Positions 55,830 to 64,000 of a stretch of 64,000 nucleotides of DNA are shown here, one piece after another; position 1 is the first letter of the stretch, and each line of letters starts with the position of its first letter. The notes below the pieces were generated by a model. It had not been told where the DNA came from, searched no databases, and was given only the letters and a program-made list of their open reading frames with translations. Made by a program: the position numbers and the translations under genes. The DNA lies in contig JAPHRE010000038.1 in NCBI GenBank assembly GCA_026195905.1, positions 1 through 64,000 on the forward strand, read 5' to 3'. Source of the stretch: Pseudopelagicola sp. (GTDB taxonomy: Bacteria; Pseudomonadota; Alphaproteobacteria; Rhodobacterales; Rhodobacteraceae).

Positions 55830-58790
55830 ATGACCGATCAAAGCCCAAACGACATCTTCCATGCCTCCTCCTTCATGCAGGGGCACAACGCGGAATACCT
55901 CGAACAGATGTATGCCCGCTACGCCTCCGATCCGAACGCGGTTGACGAAGTTTGGCGGGATTTCTTCCGCCAGCTTGGAGATGACGATATGTCGGTCAAA
56001 CGCGAAGCCGAAGGTCCCTCCTGGCAGCGCGCCGACTGGCCGCCGCAGCCCTCCGACGACATGACCGCCGCCCTGACCGGCGAATGGCCCGATCCGGTTG
56101 AGGCCAAGGCCGCAGGCGACAAAATCAAAGCCAAAGCCACCGAGAAAGGCGTCGCCGTCACCGATGACGCGATTCAACGCGCCGTGCTCGACTCCATCCG
56201 CGCCCTGATGATCATCCGCGCCTACCGTATTCGTGGCCACCTGATCGCCGACATTGACCCGCTCGGCATGCGCGACCAGACCCCGCACCCCGAGTTGGAC
56301 CCGAAATCCTACGGCTTTACCGAGGCCGACATGGATCGCCCGATCTTTATCGACAAGGTGCTTGGCCTCGACATCGCGACCATGCGCCAGATCATGGACA
56401 TCGTAAAGCGGACCTACTGTGGCACCTTCGCGCTGCAATATATGCATATCTCGAACCCCGAAGAGGCCGGTTGGCTCAAAGAGCGGATCGAGGGCTATGA
56501 CAAGGAAATCAAGTTTACCCGCGAAGGCCGCAAAGCCATCCTGAACAAGCTTGTCGAGGCCGAAGGTTTTGAGAAATTCCTGCATGTGAAATACATGGGC
56601 ACCAAGCGGTTTGGCCTTGATGGTGGCGAGGCGCTGATCCCGGCGATGGAACAGGTGATCAAGCGTGGCGGCAGCCTCGGGCTTGAGGAAATCGTCATCG
56701 GCATGCCGCACCGGGGCCGCCTCTCGGTGCTCGCCAACGTGATGCAGAAACCCTATCGCGCGATCTTCAACGAATTTCAGGGCGGCTCATTCAAGCCCGA
56801 AGACGTGGACGGATCGGGCGATGTGAAATATCACCTTGGGGCCTCGTCGGATCGCGAGTTTGACAACAACAAGGTGCACCTGTCGCTGACCGCCAACCCC
56901 TCGCACCTTGAGGCGGTGAACCCGGTCGTTCTCGGCAAGGTTCGCGCCAAACAGGACCAACTCAAAGATTCCGAACGCCGCAAGGTCATGTCGATCCTTC
57001 TGCACGGCGACGCGGCCTTTGCCGGTCAGGGCGTCGTGGCCGAATGTTTTGCCCTCTCCGGGGTGCGCGGACACCGCACCGGCGGAACGATGCATATCGT
57101 CGTCAACAACCAGATCGGCTTCACCACCGCGCCGCACTTCTCGCGCTCGTCGCCCTACCCGACCGACAACGCCCTTGTCGTCGAGGCGCCGATCTTCCAC
57201 GTCAATGGCGACGATCCCGAAGCCGTGGTGCACGCCGCCAAAGTGGCAACCGAATTCCGCCAGAAGTTTGGCCGCGACGTGGTCATCGACATCTTTTGCT
57301 ACCGCCGCTTTGGTCACAACGAAGGCGATGAGCCGATGTTCACCAACCCGGTGATGTATAAGCGGATCAAAAAGCACAAAACGACCCTGACCCTCTATAC
57401 CGAGCGCCTCGTCAAAGACGGCCTCATCCCAGAGGGCGAGATCGAAGATATGAAGGCCGCCTTTCAGGCCCAGCTCAACGACGAGTTCGAAGCTGGTAAG
57501 GAATTCAAACCCAACAAGGCCGACTGGCTCGACGGACGCTGGGCCCATCTCAACCGCGAGGATGGCGACTATCAGCGCGGCCAGACATGGATCTCCGAAG
57601 ACACCCTCAAGGATGTCGGCACCGCCCTGACCACGGTCCCCGATGGCTTCCCGCTGCATAAAACCGTGGGCCGCCTCCTGGACTCCAAGAAAGAGATGTT
57701 CACCTCTGGCAAAGGGTTTGACTGGGCCACCGCCGAAGCACTGGCCTTTGGGTCATTGCTGACCGAAGGCTATCCCGTGCGCCTCTCCGGGCAGGACGCC
57801 ACCCGCGGCACCTTCTCGCAACGGCATTCCGGCCTGATCAATCAGGACACGGAAGAACGCTACTACCCGATCAACAATATCCGCAAAGGCCAGGCCCAGT
57901 ATGAAGTCATCGACTCGGCGCTTTCGGAATATGCCGTGCTTGGGTTCGAATATGGCTACTCGCTCGCCGAACCCAACGCGCTGACCCTCTGGGAAGCCCA
58001 GTTCGGTGACTTTGCCAACGGTGCCCAGATCATGTTCGATCAGTTCATCTCTTCGGGCGAATCCAAATGGCTGCGCATGTCGGGTCTCGTCACCCTTCTG
58101 CCGCACGGGTTTGAAGGCCAAGGCCCGGAACACTCTTCCGCCCGCCTTGAACGCTTCCTGCAAATGTGCGGCGGTGACAACTGGATCGTGGCCAACTGTT
58201 CGACGCCGGCGAACTACTTCCACATCCTGCGCCGCCAGATTCACCGCTCGTTCCGCAAGCCGCTGATCCTGATGACGCCGAAATCGCTCCTGCGTCACAA
58301 GCTCTGCGTTTCGCAGGCCGAGGAGTTCATCGAAGGCTCGTCCTTCCACCGTGTCCTCTGGGACGATGCGGAAAAGGGCAACTCCGACACCACCCTCAAG
58401 GCCGATAAGGATATCAAGCGCGTTGTCATGTGCTCGGGCAAGGTCTACTTCGACCTGCTCGAAGAGCGCGACGCCCGCGGCATCGACGATGTCTACATCC
58501 TGCGGATCGAACAATTCTACCCCTTCCCCGCCCATGCCCTCATCCGAGAGCTGGAGCGGTTCAAAGGCGCCGAGATGGTCTGGTGTCAGGAAGAGCCCAA
58601 GAACCAGGGCGCCTGGACCTTTATCGAGCCGAATATCGAATGGGCCCTGACCCGCATCAAGGCCAAACACACCCGCCCCGTCTATGCCGGGCGCGCCGCA
58701 TCGGCTTCGCCCGCAACGGGCCTTGCAAGCCAACACAAAGCACAACAAGCAGCGCTGGTGGATGCCGCGCTGACCGTGGAAGGAAACTAA
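55830..58790 (+). CDS. sucA: 2-oxoglutarate dehydrogenase E1 component
   Basis: A 986-residue thiamine diphosphate-dependent E1 that decarboxylates 2-oxoglutarate. It starts with the DIFHASSFMQGHNAEYLEQM N-terminal segment used for E2 contact. It has IGMPHRGRLSVLANV, HLGASSDREF, LHGDAAFAGQGVVAE and NNQIGFTT for cofactor binding, and the EYAVLGFEYGYSLAEPNAL transketolase-like segment. Full length. Confidence 0.96.
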   Translation: MTDQSPNDIFHASSFMQGHNAEYLEQMYARYASDPNAVDEVWRDFFRQLGDDDMSVKREAEGPSWQRADWPPQPSDDMTAALTGEWPDPVEAKAAGDKIKAKATEKGVAVTDDAIQRAVLDSIRALMIIRAYRIRGHLIADIDPLGMRDQTPHPELDPKSYGFTEADMDRPIFIDKVLGLDIATMRQIMDIVKRTYCGTFALQYMHISNPEEAGWLKERIEGYDKEIKFTREGRKAILNKLVEAEGFEKFLHVKYMGTKRFGLDGGEALIPAMEQVIKRGGSLGLEEIVIGMPHRGRLSVLANVMQKPYRAIFNEFQGGSFKPEDVDGSGDVKYHLGASSDREFDNNKVHLSLTANPSHLEAVNPVVLGKVRAKQDQLKDSERRKVMSILLHGDAAFAGQGVVAECFALSGVRGHRTGGTMHIVVNNQIGFTTAPHFSRSSPYPTDNALVVEAPIFHVNGDDPEAVVHAAKVATEFRQKFGRDVVIDIFCYRRFGHNEGDEPMFTNPVMYKRIKKHKTTLTLYTERLVKDGLIPEGEIEDMKAAFQAQLNDEFEAGKEFKPNKADWLDGRWAHLNREDGDYQRGQTWISEDTLKDVGTALTTVPDGFPLHKTVGRLLDSKKEMFTSGKGFDWATAEALAFGSLLTEGYPVRLSGQDATRGTFSQRHSGLINQDTEERYYPINNIRKGQAQYEVIDSALSEYAVLGFEYGYSLAEPNALTLWEAQFGDFANGAQIMFDQFISSGESKWLRMSGLVTLLPHGFEGQGPEHSSARLERFLQMCGGDNWIVANCSTPANYFHILRRQIHRSFRKPLILMTPKSLLRHKLCVSQAEEFIEGSSFHRVLWDDAEKGNSDTTLKADKDIKRVVMCSGKVYFDLLEERDARGIDDVYILRIEQFYPFPAHALIRELERFKGAEMVWCQEEPKNQGAWTFIEPNIEWALTRIKAKHTRPVYAGRAASASPATGLASQHKAQQAALVDAALTVEGN

Positions 58791-58793
58791 CCC

Positions 58794-60308
<1,515 letters not shown>

Positions 60309-60314
60309 GTGCTA

Positions 60315-60338
60315 TTGGGTGGAGATGACTCCACCCAA
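60315..60338 (+). other. 9-bp stem hairpin after sucB
   Basis: TTGGGTGGA-GATGAC-TCCACCCAA. Perfect stem without T-run, directly after the sucB stop and before the AT-richer unknown gene. It may mark the native 3' end of the sucCDAB message. Confidence 0.55.
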
Positions 60339-60365
60339 CCACGATAATTTCTGAGGCTGTTCAAA

Positions 60366-61049
60366 GTGACCGATCACGAGGGCAACGATGATAAAAAAGA
60401 GCAAAGTGCGGACGACAAGATTGAAGCACTTACGGCTTATCTTGTTGCGCTAGGTTTGGAAGACCTCGCTCGTGACATCTCCGAAGAACGTTTTGCTCGT
60501 CGGGTGGTGGAAGCTAGAATTGCGTATGACTATCATTCTTTACAGTCTGAAATTTGGAAAGACAGGCACGACAAAGCGCTTGAGTTCGAGGTGTCTAGAC
60601 AGGCTGCTCTGTTCGACAAAGCCGCTACGTACAACAATGTTGTAGTGACACTCGGGTATGCTGGCTTTTTTTCCGTATGGAGCTTGGTATCTCAGGAACT
60701 ATCGCGCACCGAAAACGCGTTTGTGGGACTCACTCTTGGTTTCTCTCTGTTGGTCTTCATCGCATGGACCCTGACCAATTCCACTCTCCTGACCGTTAAC
60801 TTTCGGCGCTATGCTGTAATCGAAGGGACTGAGTTCTCAACATTTGAGGAAGCGCTCGACGCTCACAAGTCGGCCGAGGACAAGACAAAAAGAGCCGTAC
60901 TCCGACTGCAGAGGTTCTGGCCGTACGTTTTTGTGTCGTCTACGGTTCCTGCCTTGGCGGCCGGTGCAACGGTACTAGCAGAACTGCTATTCCAACTTGG
61001 CGGGGTAGAGCTACGTTTGGTTGACCGAGTGTGGAGCCACTTTCAATGA
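60366..61049 (+). CDS. membrane protein of unknown function, AT-richer than its surroundings
   Basis: A 227-residue protein starting at GTG 60366. The N-terminal 90 residues are charged and helical (DDKIEALTAYLVALGLEDL ... RDISEERFARRVVEARIAY). Hydrophobic segments follow at about 91-110, 119-146 and 186-210. I recognise no family. Codon use is visibly less GC-biased than sucB or the MAPEG gene, with sharp boundaries at both ends, which suggests a transferred gene placed in the suc operon. Its stop overlaps the next start (ATGA). A membrane effector or sensor role would be guesswork. Confidence 0.6.
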   Translation: MTDHEGNDDKKEQSADDKIEALTAYLVALGLEDLARDISEERFARRVVEARIAYDYHSLQSEIWKDRHDKALEFEVSRQAALFDKAATYNNVVVTLGYAGFFSVWSLVSQELSRTENAFVGLTLGFSLLVFIAWTLTNSTLLTVNFRRYAVIEGTEFSTFEEALDAHKSAEDKTKRAVLRLQRFWPYVFVSSTVPALAAGATVLAELLFQLGGVELRLVDRVWSHFQ

Positions 61050-61456
61050 CCCCCGAACTCACCGCCCTGACCCTCGCCGCCATTCTCCAAATCGGCCAGA
61101 TCACCCTGATGGCGGTCCCGGCCAATCTTGAGCTTGGCCCCGGCAAGACCCTTTCGCCCCGTGATCCCGACCGTCTTGGCAAACCGTTGATGGAGCAGGT
61201 CTCGCGCCGCACCGCCCGGTTGCATCGGGCGATGAACAATCATTTCGAGGGGCTGATCCTGTTCTCGATTGCGGCGCTTGTCGTGACGCTGGCCGACAAA
61301 TCGACCGGCTTTACCGCCGCCTGTGCCTATACCTACCTTGGCGCCCGCGTCCTCTATGTCCCGGCCTATGCCTTTGGCTGGGTGCCGTGGCGCTCGCTGA
61401 TCTGGGCCGTGGGTCTCGTGGCGACGCTCCTTCTTCTCGTGGCGGCGCTCTTATGA
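61046..61456 (+). CDS. MAPEG-family membrane protein
   Basis: A 136-residue protein with four hydrophobic helices and the MAPEG pattern RRTARLHRAMNNHFEGLILFSI (here about 54-75) and ARVLYVPAYAFGW. MAPEG proteins include glutathione S-transferase/leukotriene-synthase-like enzymes; bacterial members are mostly uncharacterised. GGAG precedes ATG 61046. It is one of two MAPEG genes between sucB and lpdA. Confidence 0.85.
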   Translation: MTPELTALTLAAILQIGQITLMAVPANLELGPGKTLSPRDPDRLGKPLMEQVSRRTARLHRAMNNHFEGLILFSIAALVVTLADKSTGFTAACAYTYLGARVLYVPAYAFGWVPWRSLIWAVGLVATLLLLVAALL

Positions 61457-61462
61457 CACACT

Positions 61463-61520
61463 CAACCCGCACCGACGCAATACAGACGCGATACCGACGC
61501 GATACAGACCCCCGTTTTCG
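61463..61520. repeat. 11-bp iteron array, locus 3
   Basis: Units start at 61472, 61483, 61494 and 61505: CCGACGCAATA, CAGACGCGATA, CCGACGCGATA, CAGACCCCCG, then TTTTCGG. The first 20 bases (61463-61482) equal those of locus 1. It fills the gap between the first MAPEG gene and the next small gene. Confidence 0.75.
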
Positions 61521-61555
61521 GCCCCTCACGGCCGCCGCTCGAAAGGACTAAACCG

Positions 61556-61825
61556 ATGGCAACGCATATCCTCTGGCAAGCTGATGTCGCTGATTTCGAT
61601 GCTTGGCTTGATGTGTTCAAATCCGATGCCCGATCGCGCAAATCCGTCGGGATCGTGGACCTAAACGTCTGGCGCGATCCCGCCGAACCGAACCACGCCA
61701 TTGCCCTTTTCGCCGTCACTGATCTCGAAAAAGCGCGGGCTTTCTTTGACTCCGAAGAACTCGCGATGCACCTTGAACGCGATGGTGTCACCCACATAAG
61801 CCTCAAGATGCTGACCCCGGCCTGA
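61556..61825 (+). CDS. small protein, possible dimeric alpha/beta-barrel fold
   Basis: An 89-residue protein with the pattern HILWQADVADFDAWLDVFKS ... IVDLNVWRDPAEPNHAIALF ... DLEKARAFFDSEELAMHL. This resembles the beta-alpha-beta-beta layout of antibiotic-biosynthesis-monooxygenase/ferredoxin-like small proteins. No catalytic residue can be named. It lies between the two MAPEG genes and 35 bp before the second. Confidence 0.65.
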   Translation: MATHILWQADVADFDAWLDVFKSDARSRKSVGIVDLNVWRDPAEPNHAIALFAVTDLEKARAFFDSEELAMHLERDGVTHISLKMLTPA

Positions 61826-61859
61826 TCCGGCAAACGACTGAAAGAAAAGGGAAAACCGT

Positions 61860-62252
61860 ATGACCTTCGAACTCGCCGCCCTTGCCGCTACCGCGCTGAT
61901 CCATCTCGTCTCGGTGATGTGGTCGCAAAAATCGCTTGAGGCCGATATCGGGCGCAAGGCCAATGTCGGCACCCGCGAAGGCATTGAGGACCGCTGCTCC
62001 GAGACAACCCTGCGCCTGCGCCGCGCCTTGTCGAACCATACCGAAAACATCGGCCCCTTTATCATCGCCGTGCTGCTGGTGTCGCTGACCGAGAGCAACT
62101 CGCTCTTTACCGCGGCCTGCGCATGGGTTTTCGTCGCCGTCCGCGCCCTTTATCTTCCGGCCTACGCCTACGCCTGGGTGCCCGGCCGCTCCTACCTCTA
62201 TCTCATTGGACTCGCTGCAACTTTTGCAATGATCATCGCGAGTTTCTTCTGA
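61860..62252 (+). CDS. MAPEG-family membrane protein (second copy)
   Basis: A 130-residue, four-helix membrane protein with [22 protein letters not shown] and [13 protein letters not shown], paralogous to the MAPEG protein encoded at 61046. It ends 46 bp before lpdA, so the two are probably on the same transcript. Function unknown. Confidence 0.85.
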   Translation: MTFELAALAATALIHLVSVMWSQKSLEADIGRKANVGTREGIEDRCSETTLRLRRALSNHTENIGPFIIAVLLVSLTESNSLFTAACAWVFVAVRALYLPAYAYAWVPGRSYLYLIGLAATFAMIIASFF

Positions 62253-62298
62253 ATTTCACGCCACGCGCCAGCCGCGTTTCCAAGAAAGGACCATTCCC

Positions 62299-63693
62299 AT
62301 GTCCCAATATGACGTCATCATCATCGGCGCTGGCCCCGGCGGCTATGTGTCCGCCATCCGCTGCGCCCAGCTTGGCCTCAAAACCGCTGTTGTTGAAGGC
62401 CGCGAGACGCTTGGCGGCACCTGCCTCAACGTCGGCTGTATCCCGTCCAAGGCGCTTCTCCATGCGACCCACCTGCTGCACGAAGCCGAGCACAACTTCG
62501 CCGACATGGGCCTCAAGGGAAAATCCCCCTCGGTCGACTGGAAGCAGATGAAAGAGTATAAATCGAATGTCGTCGGCCAGAACACCGGCGGCATCGAATT
62601 CCTGTTCAAAAAGAACAAGGTAGACTGGCTCAAGGGCTACGGCAGCATTGAGGCCGCAGGCAAGGTCAAGGTCGGCGAGACGACCTACGAGACCAAGAAC
62701 ATCGTCATCGCCTCCGGCTCTGTGCCCGCCGCGCTTCCGGGTGTCGAGGTCGAGAATGACAAAGGCATCGTTGTGGATTCCACCGGCGCGCTCGACCTTC
62801 CCAAAGTGCCCAAGAAAATGGTCGTGATCGGCGCTGGCGTCATCGGGCTTGAGCTTGGCTCGGTCTATGCCCGCCTCGGCGCAGAGGTGACAGTCGTGGA
62901 ATACATGGACGCCATCACCCCCGGCATGGACGCCGATGTTCAGCGCAGCTTCAAGAAAATCCTCGAAAAACAAGGGCTTTCCTTCATCATGGGGGCCGCC
63001 GTTCAAGGCGTTGAGGCCACCAAAACCAAGGCCAAAGTCACCTACCAACCCAAGAAAGGCGGCGACGACGAAACCATCGACGCCGATGTCGTCCTCGTCG
63101 CCACGGGCCGCAAGCCCTACGTCGAAGGCCTCGGCCTCGACAAACTTGGCGTCAAACTAACCGAACGCGGCCAGATCGCCACCGACTCCCAGTGGAAAAC
63201 CAACATCCCCGGCGTCTATGCCATCGGTGACGTGATCGAAGGCCCGATGCTCGCTCACAAGGCCGAGGACGAAGGCATGGCCGTGGCCGAGGTGATCGCG
63301 GGCAAGCATGGGCATGTGAACTACGGCGTGATCCCCGGCGTGGTCTATACAACCCCCGAAGTCGCCACCGTCGGCGCAACCGAAGCCGCGCTCAAGGCTG
63401 AAGGCCGTAAGATCAAGGTCGGCAAGTTCTCCTTCATGGGCAACGCTCGCGCCAAAGCCGTGCATCAGGGCGAGGGTTTCGTGAAGATCATCGTGGACAA
63501 GGAAACCGACCGCGTTCTTGGCGCAGCCATCATCGGCCCGGCTGCGGGCGATATGATCCACGAGCTTTGCGTCGCGATGGAATTCGGTGCCTCGGCGCAA
63601 GACATCGCCCTGACCTGCCACGCCCATCCGACATATTCCGAAGCCGTGCGCGAAGCCGCGCTGGCCTGTGGCGATGGTCCGATCCACGCGTAG
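62299..63693 (+). CDS. lpdA: dihydrolipoyl dehydrogenase (E3)
   Basis: A 464-residue flavoprotein that reoxidises the lipoyl arms of the 2-oxoacid dehydrogenase complexes. The FAD loop is [15 protein letters not shown], the redox disulfide C42/C47 is in [13 protein letters not shown], the NAD loop is [16 protein letters not shown], and the C-terminal [10 protein letters not shown] carries the catalytic His-Glu. Position at the end of the suc cluster implies service of SucAB. Confidence 0.96.
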   Translation: MSQYDVIIIGAGPGGYVSAIRCAQLGLKTAVVEGRETLGGTCLNVGCIPSKALLHATHLLHEAEHNFADMGLKGKSPSVDWKQMKEYKSNVVGQNTGGIEFLFKKNKVDWLKGYGSIEAAGKVKVGETTYETKNIVIASGSVPAALPGVEVENDKGIVVDSTGALDLPKVPKKMVVIGAGVIGLELGSVYARLGAEVTVVEYMDAITPGMDADVQRSFKKILEKQGLSFIMGAAVQGVEATKTKAKVTYQPKKGGDDETIDADVVLVATGRKPYVEGLGLDKLGVKLTERGQIATDSQWKTNIPGVYAIGDVIEGPMLAHKAEDEGMAVAEVIAGKHGHVNYGVIPGVVYTTPEVATVGATEAALKAEGRKIKVGKFSFMGNARAKAVHQGEGFVKIIVDKETDRVLGAAIIGPAAGDMIHELCVAMEFGASAQDIALTCHAHPTYSEAVREAALACGDGPIHA

Positions 63694-63716
63694 TTTCAAA
63701 GCCTTACACAGACGAA

Positions 63717-63748
63717 ACGGCGGCCCATAAAGGCCGCCGTATTCTATT
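63717..63748 (+). terminator. terminator of lpdA
   Basis: ACGGCGGCC-CATAAA-GGCCGCCGT followed by ATTCTATT. A 9-bp perfect stem with a weak T-rich tail, 24 bp after the lpdA stop. Further hairpins (AAAATTTTC-TG-GAAAATTTT at 63758-63777) and a tandem 12-bp repeat (TTGCCCCTGAAG, 63775-63798) occupy the rest of the gap to 63824. Confidence 0.75.
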
Positions 63749-63824
63749 GAGATGGTAAAATTTTCTGGAAAATTTTGCCCCTGAAGTTGCCCCTGAAAAG
63801 TCTTCCAGAAGACTGTTCTCTCCT

Positions 63825-64000
63825 CTACCACATCGACTTTTTTGCCCGCTCGGCCCATCCGGCATCGTATTCCGCCCCACCAAGCGCGCCCTCTGAAGCT
63901 TCGGCCAACAGATCGCCCACACTCGGCAGGTCTGTAGATTCGTCGTCCCCGACCCAAAGCCGGGCCCGCATCAGCGCGCGGGCGCATTGCGTATAGATCT
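63825..64000 (-). CDS. PPOX-type flavoprotein, C-terminal fragment (cut by window edge)
   Basis: Open minus-strand frame entering from the right edge and ending in TAG at 63827-63825. The last 57 residues include YTQCARALMRARLWVGDD, LPSVGDLLAEASEGALGG and WAERAKKSMW. These resemble the C-terminus of pyridoxamine 5'-phosphate oxidase-like FMN proteins of the MSMEG_1061-like group. The start and FMN-binding part lie outside the window. Convergent with lpdA. Confidence 0.6.
   Translation of the reverse strand, partial: IYTQCARALMRARLWVGDDESTDLPSVGDLLAEASEGALGGAEYDAGWAERAKKSMW

Overview
The window looks like a chromosomal segment of an alphaproteobacterium of the Rhodobacteraceae (Roseobacter/Rhodobacter group). 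The evidence is GC-rich coding with strong third-position bias, an mreBCD-mrdA-rodA cluster, a sucCDAB-lpdA operon whose SucB has two lipoyl domains, sdhCDAB, RpoHII-type sigma factor, and two ethylmalonyl-CoA pathway genes (mch, mcl2) closely resembling those known from Rhodobacter sphaeroides. No tRNA, rRNA, IS element, prophage or CRISPR array was seen.

Layout. 1-10 kb: NsrR-like Rrf2 regulator, gamma-glutamylcyclotransferase, gltX, Tat-exported metallo-beta-lactamase-fold hydrolase, pfkB, nadE, an 18-repeat MORN protein, an SDR, and leuA behind a leucine-rich leader peptide. 10.9-12.6 kb: a compositionally distinct lone caspase-fold gene and an 11-bp iteron array. 12.6-18.3 kb: the cell-shape cluster. 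18.3-24 kb: VOC protein, GhrA-type reductase, SseB-like protein, uracil-DNA glycosylase-family protein, an ArsR regulator with two palindromic operators and its permease, and nhaA. 24-29 kb: capsule export and KDO genes (kpsT, kpsE, kdsA) plus a phosphomannomutase/phosphoglucomutase. 29-38.5 kb: membrane-anchored NYN/Zc3h12a-type RNase, M3 peptidase, membrane-tethered ThiF/MoeB protein, dut, coaBC, chaN, rpoH with a sigma-E-like promoter, cobU/cobC, and a GST with a cysteine-bearing tail. 38.5-41.4 kb: DUF1989 protein, FAD dehydrogenase, a 52-residue small protein.

41.5-63.7 kb is a central carbon block. It holds sdhCDAB, interrupted by a sulfotransferase-like gene and a 39-codon ORF; mch-DUF1737-nnrU-mcl2; mdh; surface glycosyl/sulfotransferase genes; and sucCDAB-(unknown membrane protein, two MAPEG proteins, one small protein)-lpdA. 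Upstream of both sdhC and sucC lies the same operator pair, two TGTGATCACA-type palindromes exactly 21 bp apart, which suggests a shared TCA-cycle regulator not encoded here. The right edge cuts a PPOX-type flavoprotein gene.

The most unusual features are: (i) the shared sdh/suc operator pair; (ii) three dispersed arrays of exactly 11-bp repeats (CCGACGCRATA-like), each ending in a T-run; (iii) the solitary caspase-like protein with an unrecognised C-terminal domain; (iv) an AT-richer unknown membrane protein slotted into the suc operon; (v) a second dispersed repeat family confined to gaps between convergent genes; and (vi) two small genes, of 52 and 39 codons.
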